NCBI GenBank assembly: GCA_030998225.1
Contig: JAPYXD010000686.1
Coordinates: 1,674,001-1,738,000, forward strand
Direction: 5' to 3'
Source: Diplolepis rosae
Taxonomy: Eukaryota; Arthropoda; Insecta; Hymenoptera; Diplolepididae
Length of the DNA: 64,000 nt
How positions within the stretch are numbered: position 1 is the stretch's first letter; the number at the start of each line of letters is the position of its first letter. The position numbers and the translations under genes are program-made. Shown in pieces: positions 10,522-22,176 of the stretch. The notes beneath the pieces are model-generated. The model saw only the letters and a program-made list of their open reading frames with translations. It did no database searches and was not told where the DNA came from.

Positions 10522-13193
10522 CTACTCAAGCTCTTTAGTGTTGACCTTTATGCCTACGAACATTTCGTTGTCAATGTCCACATGAACGCATACCGTATCA
10601 AGGTTTTCAACGGCGATTGTAAATGTATTATTGGTCACATGACATCTTCTTAAGAAACTAGAAGTATTTTGTGTACAATTTCTTCCGATTGCAGTAAAAA
10701 ATCCATCTGTTACTATTTTTCTGACTGTTGCATCATGTGTTCCCATACACTCACACACTGTTCGCATACAGTCACATCGTGGAACAATTTTTATAAAATA
10801 GGCTACTGAACCTAGCAACGACTGATTACCATCATGATATTGCACGATGTCTGATTTTGTTTGAAGAACTCGGGGATAAGTTTCGGCCACGTACAAGATT
10901 CCCTTTTTGAGAAGTCGGAAATATTGCCACATAAACCCATTGACTCTAATATTCGAATTTTGGCAAGCTCTGCGTACAATATTCAGTTGCTTTTCATTCA
11001 ATCTTTTGTAACGTCCCACGCTGTAACACTTAAGATCAATCTGTTCTTTGATATAAACTTGTTTCTTTTTCTTTTGCAAAAAAGTTCTAACCTCTCCTTC
11101 AGGCAACCGCTCAATAAGTTTGGACATTTTGATAAACTGGATGTGAGATTTGATAATTTGAGTATCAATATGCCATGTGCCGTGCACTAACTTCAAAAAG
11201 GAGCCATTGAGATTTTCAAATTCGAAACATGAAAAACTCCAAAGTGGTCCTAATGTCTCAACTCGGTCGGGCAGATGGAGCAATTGGTGAATATTTATAG
11301 TGCAAAAGCGTAAACCATACAAAATTTCAAATCGTTGAACAAAAGTATATAACAAATCTTTAGAAATTCTAATCATATCAGGTGTTATAACGTCTGCATC
11401 GAGAAGTACTATAGCTGTCACTAAAAGAAGGTAATGCTGAAAATAATCGTGACGCATTATGCCATTCAGAACCGGAATGCTGTAGTAAAAAAACCATAAT
11501 TTTTGTTCAGACGCTTTCCAGTGCACTAGATCCTGTACATTTCTTGGCATTCTGTGGACGAATTTTGGTCGTTTGATGGACATCAATCTGCTATTGACTA
11601 AATCAATAAAATTATACAGTGAAAATGGAAACGCACTGTACTTAGAATCAAAGAGAATAAATAACATTTTTTTAACAACACCTCCTTCAACGCCATGCAT
11701 TTTGTCAATTCCCATCCCTCTAATGAAATCTGACATTATCTTTGAAAATGCATTCGGACCCTTTATGCCCATTTGAGGATTCTGTGGAGTTACCAATCTA
11801 GCATAATTTATACATTCTTGTAAAGTTCTGAGTTATATATTTTCATCGTATGGATAAACGTGGACTGTGCTATTAGGTCCAACGGGGACGTTACATCCTT
11901 CACAGTAACAAACCTGACAACCATTTTTTCCATTGAAATACGCCATATTTAAAAATTCTGCTTTAGCTGGTAAATCGCACGTTCCTCGCAATAAGACACC
12001 TTTCACATTGATGAGCTGATATGGATTAGGCACTACTGCTTGGATGCCATTTTGAAATAGTTTCTTAAAGTCCTCACGAAATTTATAGATGAAATTATTT
12101 GCGTTTGGTTTTTTTTTTTTTCATACCACAGACCAGCAAGTAGAATATTCTCTTTTCTGTAACGAAGTTCGAAAGGTAATTCGTTTATGGTTAGATACAA
12201 CGGCCAGGCACTGATTTTTGAGGATTTAAAAACGGGAATTCCGTCGGTATACCCAGTAAACGAAATGTTATGAGGGTTCTCTAGGAAATTATTATTATAA
12301 TTCATCCAGTCAAAATAGAGTGAAGCATCGTACATGTCAGACATGACACCAAAAGGATGCCGAGGTCTTTGAAAACGAGATTGTAAATGTATAAAGAAAT
12401 CATTTCGCTTGAACATTTCTTTCAATTGCTCCAAAAATGGTAATTGTATGAAGTAAACTTTTTTCCCCTGAAGACACAAATGACAAACATCGTTCAAATC
12501 CGCGAAAGGCTTCAAACACTCCGAACAATAGTAATGTTTAATCATTTCATTAGCGTCTAAGGAAAAAAATCGCTTGAATTTAAAAAAACTAATTTTCTTC
12601 AAATTTTCTCGCAAACAGTGCATGTTTATGACAGATATGATATCTGCAAGACACTCATAGTTAACATTGTGGCGTAGAATAATCATTAAAATCAGCAACA
12701 TACTTTCTCTGACAGATAAAAGCGTTCCTCGGTACAACGGCTGATTATTGTTGAACTCTTCTTCCGCATCCTCTTCGCGTTGTCTATTCAGAATATCTTC
12801 TATTTCTTCCTCGTTGAGTTCGAAGTTTTCATCGATTAGTTCTTCTGCTTCATCATCTTGCTGCAAACGTTCGTTAAATTCTGCATCCCAGTCAACACTC
12901 CCATTGTCCGAATAATCGTCATCATCATTGAATTCTTCATTCACCTCTTGACCGTTTCCAATATTCTGTTGTTGTAGTTGTTCTTGTTGCTGCTGCTGCT
13001 GCTGCTGCTGTTGTTGTAGTTGTTCTTGCTGCTGTTGTTGTTGTAATTGTCCTTGCTGCTGTTTTTGTTGAAGTTGTTCTTGCTGCTGTTGTTGTTGCTG
13101 CGCACGTAGAATGTTATTTTGTCCGGGTATTTCATTCTCCTCGTTTGTGAAATCGCGTACAATCCTACGGATTAATTTATAATCAATTGACAT
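10522..13193 (-). pseudogene. CACTA-type transposase, broken
   Basis: Minus strand. From the ATG at 13193 there is a Gln-rich run (13130-12950), an acidic segment and a zinc-binding-like stretch (CSEC-X10-CHLC). Next come GYTDGIPVFKSSK and TINELPFELRYRKENILLAG, then GTCDLPAKAE and CQVCYCEG, and finally WKASEQKLWFFYYSIPVL, MHGVEGG and LGPLWSFSCFEFENLNG. These are the blocks of animal EnSpm/CACTA transposases. Two lesions are visible: a frame change at the T-run near 12110-12121 and an in-frame TAA at 11831-11833. Otherwise the three frames are long and well conserved, so inactivation is recent or partly an assembly effect. An upstream exon is likely at 13455-13345 (ATG, ~37 codons, then a GTGAGT donor). 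The Gln run (about 40 residues of Q/E/L) is unusual for the family. Confidence 0.88.
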
Positions 13194-13499
13194 GACTTGA
13201 CCCAAATTTATTCATTTTACTTATTTGAAAATAAAATGTTTAAGCTTTTTAAATGTAATTGGAAATGCTGTCCAGAATATAAATTTAATGTTTTTACAGT
13301 AAAATCTAATTTTATTCATTGAAAAAAGATATTTATAAACTCACAACTCATTTTCTCCAATTGCGACGTTATCATGTTCATGATTTCTCCTTAATTCTTG
13401 AAGTCTTTGATGCTTTCTCTGCTTCCCCAGTTCTTTAAAAAATTTTCTATACATCCTTAAATTTCAGATACAATTCTCTTATAAACAACTCACCATGAA

Positions 13500-13687
13500 A
13501 GTTGTTGATGTGATATTATCAGTAAAATCGTTATAGAAACTATATGTAATTTCCGTATGCTCAAACAGAGTGCGATATTACCAGTCCAGCCAAACCACAA
13601 ATAAAAGTGAAAATCGGTTAAAACAAAAACGTGGCCACTATTTTTCACTTCGTTTTTCAGGTGCATATTAAATAAAATTACGTTAAA
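13500..13687. promoter_or_regulatory. Putative divergent promoter of the CACTA genes
   Basis: This short interval separates the probable first exon of the minus-strand transposase from the ATG of the plus-strand gene. No clear TATA box can be picked out. It is inferred from gene orientation only. Confidence 0.3.
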
Positions 13688-16600
13688 ATGGCGAGTGGAG
13701 AGCAAAAAAATAGAAAAATTTTGTACGCGTTGGTTTGGTGGAGTGAAAGTCGCCAAAAATCAATAATCCCAGCTTCAAAAATACCCAAAAACTGCAAATA
13801 TCCAAACTCTGAACCAGAACTGTGGTGGGTTGAAAATGGGAAAAAGAAAAAATTCAAAGCAAAAATCCTATCCTTGAACTGTAAGTAAGAAGTATGTATA
13901 CATACTTATTTGTAATATCGAAAAAGTTTACACTCGAAATACCCTAGGCACATTTCTGGTAGTTTGATAAAAACTATAGATGTTACTTGAGAATGTAACC
14001 CAGAATTTGTGTTGCGTATTGTATATGAAATTGAGGTTATTTCTACAATTTTGACAAGATATTTCAAATTTTATGCTGTGAAAAAAAACTGAAAATTGTA
14101 TTTTTTCAATCGTTCAGCATGCACATTTCAGTATTCAGAATCTTTTTTCAACTATTTGTATTTTTTAATAATCATTTATTTGATGTATAATTAAGTTATA
14201 GAACAAACATTTTGGTGATACATTTTGAAATAAATTTTTGTAAAAATAAGTTTTTCACGGAACAATTGTAAAAATTGGTTTCACTAATTGGGTATTTGAT
14301 CTATCCATATCAGATGATATGAATGAGCTCGAAGGAATTCCTCTGAACGCTAATGGTGAAATTGCTTCTGGAAAAATATTCACTAAAGAAATACAAAGCA
14401 AACAGCAAAATTTGGCAAATCAAAAAAAAGTTGCGGCTAAAGGGAAACAGGTGTACCAAAAAAATAAAGATACGGATTATTTGTTGAACAATCCTGGGAT
14501 ATTTCATACTTCCAACCCACCATATCCTCCAGTTGCAAAAAAACTGGTATCTTCGTGCTCGCAAGTTTCAGGTGAAGTTCTTTGAAAAAGTTTCTACAAT
14601 TTTGTCTTCATACATTAATTTCAGTATTTCTGTTATACAGAGAAATTCCCAAATTTTGATATTTTTTCAACAAATTCATTTCCAATCAATCTTTTTTTAA
14701 TTAACTCGTTCAAAAAATTGTTCTTATTATAAACACCCCTATCAGAGTCTCTTCTCTCTAAATCGGAATCAATGAAATCCCGCTGATTATCAGCTACAAG
14801 TATACTACTGATTATAATCAGCGTATACACCCTGATGAATCAATGAAATTTAACTGATTTATCAGCGTATATACGCTGATTACAATCAATGGTATACTTA
14901 TCGTTGATTCATATTCACAGAGTTTGGTGATGTTTTTCAAAAGACTTTCTACAATTTCGTATTCAAAAGTGGATTTTCATGCTTCTGGTGTGGTGTAAAT
15001 TCTCAAATTTTGTTATTTTTCAATGAATTTGTTTTCAATTGGTTTTGTTTTAGATGAATTCGGTGAAAAATTAATTTTATTTACAAAAGTTTTGATTATG
15101 CGCTCTTAATTGCTTGGAACCTAATAGAAAATTGTCTATTTTTCATTACGTAGGTGAAAAACAATTGGATACTAAAATGCCTGTAGCCATAGATTTATCG
15201 CGGTCGGAGAGCTCTAATTCGCAGCATCAATATAAAAGCCTGTTTTCCTCTTCTCTAAGTAGCGCTGAAGTGCGCGAAGCTACTGAACTCAGGCAAATTG
15301 AATACCTCAATCTGACTCCTACTGAGAATAATCGTGACACTCTGATTTTTTGGAAATTATCGAATTTTCATGCATTATATTGATTTTATAAATTTTTTAA
15401 TATTTCTGCGAAATTCGTCAGAAATACACAAAACATTTTGCAATATGCAGAAGAACTTTTATAAAAGTTGACGATTTTCGAAACTTTACAACATTTTGAA
15501 TCAATTTTCAACATTTTCTAGAATTTTCGGGAATTCATATACATTTTTCGATATTTTAAGAAAAAATTGTTAGAAATACACGATACATTTTTCAATTCCC
15601 TGAGGAATTTTCAAAAAAGTAGGAAGATTCTTGAAAATTCTGATTAATTTTGTTATATGCTGCGAATGTTTCTAAAAAGTAGAGGATTTCTGAAAATTCT
15701 CAGCAACAATTTTTTACAATTCCTCGAAATTTTCGACGTTTCTTGAAATAAATGGGACTTCGTATAAATTTCTCAATGTTCTAATAGAATTCACTAAATA
15801 TATTCGAAATTTTTTCAAAAATCATCAAGAATCTCAGAAAAATACTGCAAAATTGTCCAAAAATGTAAATTTAAAAAAAATTTCAGACTAGTTTTTTATT
15901 TTTTTCAAAGATTCACAAAGTTTTACAGAATCTGAAAACAGAATTACAGAATCCCTCTGAACGTGTGTCGTATTTCATACACGAACCTCTGGCCCCGATA
16001 ATTGATTTGAACTTTTATTTTGGAAACTATACAGCGACTTTGTGGCAACTCTAAAAGTTACCACTGGTCCATCAGTGACGTATTATGCCATTTCAATCAT
16101 GTTCGGTCCTGATTGTAAAAAATCAATACTTCTAGAGGATGCGATACTGAATGACTTCAATAGCCACAACGATGGTTCGATCTACATTGGTGATGACAAT
16201 ACTGATTCAAATCATGAAAAGACGGAACAATTCGACGTTTATGTTCGAGCAATGGCAAAATTAATTCCCCACACTGGTGAATTCGGGCTGGATTTGTTTT
16301 AATACATATTCATTTGTGACACACATTTTTCCAAATTTTTTAATCCTTTTAATGTAATAGTTTTATGCACCGGTCAGGGGCGTACAAAGAATTAGGTTTT
16401 GGGGGGTTTAAACCCCTCCTAAAATTTGACAACAATTGATTACTTTCGGGAGTAAAATGATTGAAAATTTTGATACGAAAAAAATCCAAAAATTTCAATA
16501 TTTGAAACTTTGAAATTTTGTTGACTGAATTTGAACTTTTGAATTTAGAATCTTTTAAATAACAATCTTCGATTATTAGAAGTTTTTCGTGAGAACGTAA

Positions 16601-18496
16601 CAATTAATATACGAGTATATCAAAAATATGAAAACAAGTTTTACTCCAAAATGTAAAAGATTCAGCGTCTCAAACTGTAGAATGTCATTGAGTTATTGCT
16701 AATTTAGAAAATAATAAACTTCTATAATACAATTTCTATCAATTAAAATTAAAATTGATAAACAATCAAAATACGAAAATAGCGAAAAAATTGTACCCAT
16801 GATTATGAATCCATAAATATTACAAACTTTCGAATTTCAGTTATTTATTGTGAATTTTGGAAAATGAAATTCCAAAATTACAACTTTCGAATAATTCGAA
16901 TCTGAATAGAAAAACAAGTATGACAAAAATAAAAATACACAATTATTAGTTTAATATGGAAATTATGATTTTGAAATTGATAAATTGAAATAACATAGTA
17001 CAGAAATAGAGAATGTGTAACTCAAAAATTCAAAAAGTTTAAATTTAAAATTTAAACATGGTTAAACTGTATATTCATACTAGAGAACGTAGAGAAATCA
17101 TTTTATAAAAACTCCAAAATCCGAAAAAATTAGTCACGTTAATTTTGAAAATGAAAAACATTTTTTCTGCATACGTCCCTGATAAGGCTTGATAAAAAAT
17201 ACTGGTGTAATTGGAAGAATCTTTAAAATGAGTCATTGACCTCCATTGATCATACAGCAAAACGCGTTAATTTTTTTCATTTTTTTCAGTAACCGCAAAC
17301 GAAGTTAAATCTGCCGAACTGTATGCTGCAGCTCTGAGGTTTTGTTATGAGAAACAGACAAGTGTTTCTGATAGTAATTTTTGGATTGGTTCAAAACCTA
17401 AAGATAACAAAACACCGGAAGAAATTCGATCGAAATTTGACTCAGAGGTGCGCATAAACAATTGATTAGAATGTTCATAAATTTTGCCAAGATGTAAACA
17501 TTGGTTCCACAAATTTTCAGATCCGTGAACTGTATTATGACGCAGGAGTCGGTAAAGTGCGTGAATACTTAATCTTTCAATGAACGTATAAATTGCCGAT
17601 CACGTGTGAATTTTTTATGCACATAACAGACCTTGGCCTCGTTAAGAAAAGGGCTTCTAATTCAAATGGCAAAATTTCGTGGACAGATTTGGTGAGCAGC
17701 ATATTGACTGAAATTTATGGACGAAAAGTCGTTTACTACTCCGCTGCTGGGCACAGATCTCAGTCAAATCCGGGAATCGATCGACGTTTATATCGCGGCT
17801 TATATGGTATATAATTTTTGAAGGTTAAGTTAAAAATGTCATGAAAAATAGAATGTACATGAAGTACAACAGGATGTACACCAAGTTAACCAGTGAGCTC
17901 GTTTCAAACGTTCCAGAAACGTTTAAAAAGGCTCCAGTAACGTTTCTAAAAACGTTTCTTTGCGAACTGGGATATAGATAGATCATCTTTTAAATCTGTT
18001 ATGTATTTTTTGCAGCTTGGGTAACTGATATAACGAAACTTGATTTCAAATCCTTTTCCGAATCGTGTTTTATCAGTCACATTAACCACTATATTGGTAA
18101 CAAACGTCGGTACATTGTCGGTACATTTGCAAACGACCATTGGACTCACCAGCACAGGAAAAAGCACGAACTCCAAAAATGTTGTGTAAAACTCTCTTGA
18201 AAGAAAAACACCCCCAAGAAACAGGACGAACACTCGAATTTTCATCATCAGTTGGAGGTAATAAAAGGAAAAAAAATGATAATGAAAGGTCATTGCAAAA
18301 AAAAAACTAAAATTGTACTCATGTGTAAATGTTGATATTCGCAGATAATGAAATCAGTAAAATTCGAAGCGTTGGCATGTCAGGGTCGGGAAACTATGAC
18401 TACAATTATATGGAGTACGGTGGTGACTTCTATCTGCGCACACATTATGAATCGTCACCCGTACAAGATCCACAATGCAGTGGAGTTAATCCTTAA
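13688..18496 (+). CDS. Spliced BEN-domain-like protein (8 exons)
   Basis: Exons: 13688-13880, 14314-14571, 15154-~15333, ~16035-16276, 17290-17447, 17521-17551, 17630-17806 and 18345-18496 (TAA 18494-18496). Junctions have GT/AG ends and reading phase carries through all of them except exon 3 to 4, which I could not settle. Phase consistency across six junctions is strong evidence for a real gene. The N-terminus is basic, with a LVWWSES...LWWV pair. Exon 3 is Ser-rich. Exons 5-8 give SAELYAAALRFCYEKQTS, then KISWTDLVSSILTEIYGRKV and GIDRRLYRGLYD, which look like the C-terminal helices of a BEN domain (DNA/protein binding, nuclear). There are no internal stops, unlike the neighbouring transposase. 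It is likely an accessory protein of the CACTA element; a captured host gene is the alternative. If exon 4 is not spliced out of, it ends at TAA 16300-16302. Confidence 0.65.
14861..14880. repeat. Perfect 20-bp palindrome
   Basis: ATCAGCGTATATACGCTGAT is fully self-complementary and lies in intron 2 of the BEN-like gene. Related pieces nearby (CTGATTATAATCAGCGTATA at 14812-14831) suggest a short palindromic MITE scrap between about 14750 and 14930. Confidence 0.6.
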
Positions 18497-19059
18497 AACA
18501 TCCTTAATATAGCTAAGAATGTATTGCATAATACGCTTTGAATACAAAAATTTTTTCATTACTTGAAAATCGTACAATATAATTCAGCTCATCGACTCTC
18601 TATTTGGTTTGAATAAGTGTGACATACCATTTAGTTCTGTTTCTTACAAAAAATGAGTTTGAAAAATAATTCGCTACATTGCTTATACTGAATGCAACGA
18701 AAACTCTGACTGTCTTTAATGGACGCCCCTAGTCAAACCAACACTCGAGTTATGGATTGACATGCGTTTATATAATTCTAACAATCACAAGATTAGTGCT
18801 TTATTTGCCTAAAAATTTGACTATAAGATATTTCAAGTACTTATGAAACTCGAAAATCAATTTTGATTCAATTATCGTCCCTTTCCAAATCATGCACCAA
18901 TATATACTTATATTTCACAATATTGCAACAAGATAAACAAATATTGATATTTTTAGTGCACTGTAACAATAATTTATAAATGCACAATGAAGGAAATTGA
19001 TAACTAAAAAGTAATTAAATATGAAATAGTAATAAATATACTTTTTAGTTATACTAATA
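18497..19059. other. Non-coding, AT-rich
   Basis: This is the region between the BEN-like gene and the provirus. A possible CACTA right end lies at 18946-18958. GGACGCCCCTAG at 18721-18732 loosely mirrors CAGGGGCGTAC at 16376, a hAT-like terminus, but the pairing is weak. Confidence 0.35.
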
Positions 19060-19063
19060 ATAT

Positions 19064-19915
19064 TGTTACGTCACAAATACGTAAATACTTACTTTGATCG
19101 AAGATTCCTCGTTTTAAGTTAGGATCGAATGATCCTCGCTTAGGGATGAGGATAAGTCAATGAAAGACACAATGATTATGAATATAATACAAATTGAATT
19201 TATTTTACTGGTTAAAATTTCCGGATATACATTCGTTAAGACAATTCTGATATAATGTAGGCACAGGCTGGTTGGTACGTAGGTGAGAAAGAGACAAAGA
19301 ATAAAGATAGAGAGAGAGAGAGGTTCGGTACCTTTATGATTCGTAAGTTGTGTTGAGGTTTAATCCACACGGCGGTGAGTTGTAAGTACTGGATCCCCAC
19401 AGGTGTATTCCAAGTGTGTGAGAGAGACGGAGTTATAGGCCGCACAGGTATATTCCGTAAAGGGCGGCGATTCAAATTTACGACACTGTTCGAAGATCTT
19501 TACAAGATCTATTCAAGTCTACGATGACTTTTACGACTCCCGAACTTGGATTTTAAATTGTCCCAATCGAATTTTATTAATCTCAAACTCAGAGATTTCC
19601 GAAGTTAAATTGAAATACCGCACTGGACTATTGTCGCGAGACCGGTTATAAATCCGAAGGAAAATTTAAGTGTCGAACTAGACGAAGAATTTACTGACTG
19701 CTTTCTCTTGGTGTGGGCCTCTTTTATATTTTTCTATACAAATTGACGGTCAGCGAAAATCGTGACGTAGTCATATCTTCTTAGAGGAGAAGGGGCCCTA
19801 TACTGCTCCCTACTTCCCCTACTCCCTATTCTCCTTTATCGATTCTCTCATAGATTTCTAACTCAAACCAGCCTGTGTGTATTATATACATTCAAATACG
19901 TCGCGGGACGTGACA
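19064..19915 (-). repeat. Element A 3' LTR
   Basis: 852 bp, TG...CA, the same as 35930-36781. In the sense orientation it begins TGTCACGTCCCGCGACG, with a TATA-like GTATATAATA about 30 bases in (plus 19880-19889) and AATAAA near plus 19198. A GA-rich microsatellite lies at 19309-19322. A 79-codon frame at 19236-19475 occurs in both LTRs and has no recognisable product. Confidence 0.95.
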
Positions 19916-19927
19916 CCTCCCCCCTCA
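19916..19927 (-). promoter_or_regulatory. Polypurine tract of element A
   Basis: The minus strand reads GAGGGGGGAGG directly before the 3' LTR, the expected site for plus-strand priming by RNase H-resistant RNA. Confidence 0.85.
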
Positions 19928-20388
19928 GTTCGAGCGCGGGGAGTTAACGATCCGCGATCGAAACTTCGGTAGAAGAATACATTTTTTTGTTTTGAAGAAA
20001 TACATTCAACTCTTTTTCTGATAACAATATCTGAATGATAAATATAACATTCATTTCGACGTTTGTTCTACAATTTGTATTTTTTTTTGCATTTTCACAA
20101 TTTGATAAATTCAAATATTAACATATTTTTTGGATACAAATTTATATTGTCTTAATATTAAAAGTTTTTGTTATAAATTATTACATAGTTTTTTTTTTTT
20201 TTTTTTTTTTCAAAATAGTTTGAACTTAGTATTAATATAAGGTTACAATGATTTATTTTGTTATATAACTGAATACATTAATATTTTTTATACGTGAATG
20301 GGGTATTTTATATTTGTAAATTATAAATAACATGCTGTAATATATAAAATATAATTTTTATAATGTAGTAGATTAGTGAAAATATTCT
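19928..20388 (-). other. Element A 3' untranslated region
   Basis: AT-rich, with a 24-base T run on the plus strand (about 20190-20214). No reading frame is supported. Confidence 0.6.
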
Positions 20389-20838
20389 TTAAGGGTTATT
20401 TTTATATTTTTTATTACGTAGAGGGTTGCGGCAGTTACGAGCTAAATGTCCTCTTTGAAAACACCTTTCACATGAATTAGTCCATTTTTGTAAAGCTTCT
20501 TTATTGTTTTTATCGCTTATATTATAAAATTTAGATTCTGTTATTAAGCATTTTTCTAAATTTTCTTCTAAAAATATATATTTCGTGGAAAGTGTTTCCA
20601 AGACTCTAGCTGCTGCATTTTGTTTTGCTACTTTCTTTTGGGACGCAGGTTCTCCAACACAAGCATACGTTAAATTATTTTTTAAAATTTCACAAGTTGC
20701 CTCGAATGGCGGTAGTTCTTGATGTATTCCAAGAGATTTTACTGTGTATTCTGGTATTGAAAAATCATACTCAATACTTATTTCATCAAGTATTTGTACT
20801 GCGCTACCCTTTGTCAAATCTCTTTGTTGCATTGCCAT
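20389..20838 (-). CDS. dsRBD-CCHC protein (third dsRBD protein of element A)
   Basis: The start chosen is the ATG at 20838. A longer frame to 20853 begins with TTG inside a splice acceptor (TTCTTTTGCAG, ending at 20848), so the ATG just after the acceptor is more credible. Residues ~10-85 form one double-stranded-RNA-binding domain: helix 1 AVQILDEISIEYDFSIPEY, strands around FEATCEILKN, and the helix 2 entry PASQKKVAKQNAAARVLETL, whose KK and AA residues are diagnostic. Near the C-terminus is a CCHC knuckle (C-X2-C-X4-H-X4-C, CERCFQRGHLARNC), followed by a basic tail. It probably binds dsRNA. I infer a suppressor of RNA silencing or a packaging factor, as with dsRNA-binding silencing suppressors of insect RNA viruses. 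The frame is intact. Confidence 0.8.
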   Translation of the reverse strand: MAMQQRDLTKGSAVQILDEISIEYDFSIPEYTVKSLGIHQELPPFEATCEILKNNLTYACVGEPASQKKVAKQNAAARVLETLSTKYIFLEENLEKCLITESKFYNISDKNNKEALQKWTNSCERCFQRGHLARNCRNPLRNKKYKNNP

Positions 20839-20946
20839 TGTCCTTATCTGCAAAAGAATTATCTATTTGAGTTGTTTGTGATTTAATTTGATATAAATGG
20901 AAATTAGTTATTATTATTGTTAATAATTATGTATATGGATTATAAA

Positions 20947-21309
20947 TTATTCGTTTTCCGCGTTTGCTAACTCAAAGAGATATTCAGTGCAAAGAAAACA
21001 TTGGTCTGCTCTGAAACGTATGAAAAAAATTTGCTCTTCGCAGACAGAACATTTTAATCCGTTAAGATCCGTGGTTACAATGTGGCGGTTAAGGAAAGGT
21101 ACAGATATTTCTGATTCAAAAAAGGTAATTTTAAATCTGTAACATTCTTTACATATGAATTTTTGATCTAAAGTATTCTGATATATTTCGTTTTCTGGAG
21201 AGTAACAACAAAAATGTTTCATAATTATTTGATCGATATACGGTTGGTAGTACTGTTCGTCGTTTTCTGGATTTTCGGCTTGAATGGATTCAAAATCATG
21301 CGGCAGCAT
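20947..21309 (-). CDS. Cys-rich protein 2 of element A
   Basis: 120 residues from the ATG at 21309. The ATG follows TTTGTTATAG, a plausible splice acceptor. Three CX2C-type pairs are visible (CKEC, CSVC, CFLC), plus HFCC, so one or two zinc-binding modules are likely. The family is not recognised. It sits between Cys-rich protein 1 and the last dsRBD gene, and shares pattern rather than clear sequence with protein 1, so the two may be ancient duplicates. Role unknown. Confidence 0.65.
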   Translation of the reverse strand: MLPHDFESIQAENPENDEQYYQPYIDQIIMKHFCCYSPENEIYQNTLDQKFICKECYRFKITFFESEISVPFLNRHIVTTDLNGLKCSVCEEQIFFIRFRADQCFLCTEYLFELANAENE

Positions 21310-21430
21310 TTTTCTATAACAAATTCGTTATTGAGCTTTAAAATACTAACTAGATCCTAACAGTGTTTTGCTTAAAGAGAATTTTCTAGACATATTTGAA
21401 ATTTTATTTATGACTACAATTTATAATATT

Positions 21431-21838
21431 TTATCGAAAAACATTTTCAACTATAACTTCGTTTCCTAATTGAAGTTGCATTTTATTTATTAAGAATTGA
21501 TCAGTACAACCTTTACAGTCGATTTCACTACATACTGGCGTTATTAATGCTTCCCTACAAACGTTACAATTCATATTAACGCATTGTATTTTACAAACTG
21601 AGTGCCATGAGGTACAGAATTCGTATTCATTTTGTTCTGTAATTGGTAATTTTTCGAAGCAAAATTGGCAAAATTTCTTTGTTGTTTGCTGACTGTAATA
21701 AATGAATAAGGTTGACTCTTCTAAGTCGAAACAAAAACTATTTATTAAATGTCCATATGTGATTGGATAATCCTGTGGACATACACCGTCCACAGGTCCT
21801 GAGTGGAACACGATCGGTTCTGCCGCAGTCGGAATCAT
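21431..21838 (-). CDS. Cys-rich protein 1 of element A
   Basis: 135 residues from the ATG at 21838, which directly follows a T-rich stretch ending ATAG (possible acceptor). It has about a dozen cysteines in its second half, including CQFC, CNVC and CKGC pairs, suggesting a RING- or treble-clef-like metal-binding fold. I do not recognise the family. There is no signal peptide or membrane segment. The frame is intact and lies in the accessory-gene block. Confidence 0.65.
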   Translation of the reverse strand: MIPTAAEPIVFHSGPVDGVCPQDYPITYGHLINSFCFDLEESTLFIYYSQQTTKKFCQFCFEKLPITEQNEYEFCTSWHSVCKIQCVNMNCNVCREALITPVCSEIDCKGCTDQFLINKMQLQLGNEVIVENVFR

Positions 21839-22176
21839 TCTATAAATTTAAAAAGAAAGGGATCTAAATTTACTTAACTATACCCTTGATTATATAATTT
21901 TTATACTTTATCTATTTAATTCGTGCAAAAGTACCGAAATTTGATTCTAACAGAAGTTATACATTATTGAAAGGTATTCTACTTCTCCATTAGAAAAACA
22001 ATTCTTATATTACAATACCCTTACAAAAACTGTTCTTCTAAAGGTACATTCCCAATGATCATGCTGTGGTTTTACAGTATAGAAAGAGAGGGATGGATTG
22101 TACTTGTACCAGGAAGGTTGAAAGGATGGAACATATGGGTCCTTTCCAGTTTATAGATACGTTTGAAAAGAAGTAG

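Larger units (their letters stand above)
10187..18958. mobile_element. CACTA (EnSpm) transposon with transposase and BEN-like gene
   Basis: The left terminus starts CACTGTAAAAAAAATCG at 10187, 335 bp beyond the transposase stop. A minus-strand CACTA transposase (10522-13193) and a plus-strand spliced gene (13688-18496) diverge from a shared ~200-bp region. The right end is not certain: GATATTTTTAGTG at 18946-18958 would fit a CACT-type inverted terminus, but the match to the left end is short and no target duplication is visible. The two-gene interpretation rests on the arrangement and on the CACTA transposase; the BEN gene could be a captured or neighbouring gene. Confidence 0.5.

Noticed and set aside
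16374..18732. A hAT element with CAGGGGCGT-type ends spanning exons 5-8 of the BEN-like gene
   Set aside because: The end match is about 8 bases and the exons keep phase with those outside, so a single inserted element is unlikely.
19236..19475. 79-codon frame in both LTRs
   Set aside because: It is duplicated only because the LTRs are; no domain, and it lies across promoter/poly(A) sequence.
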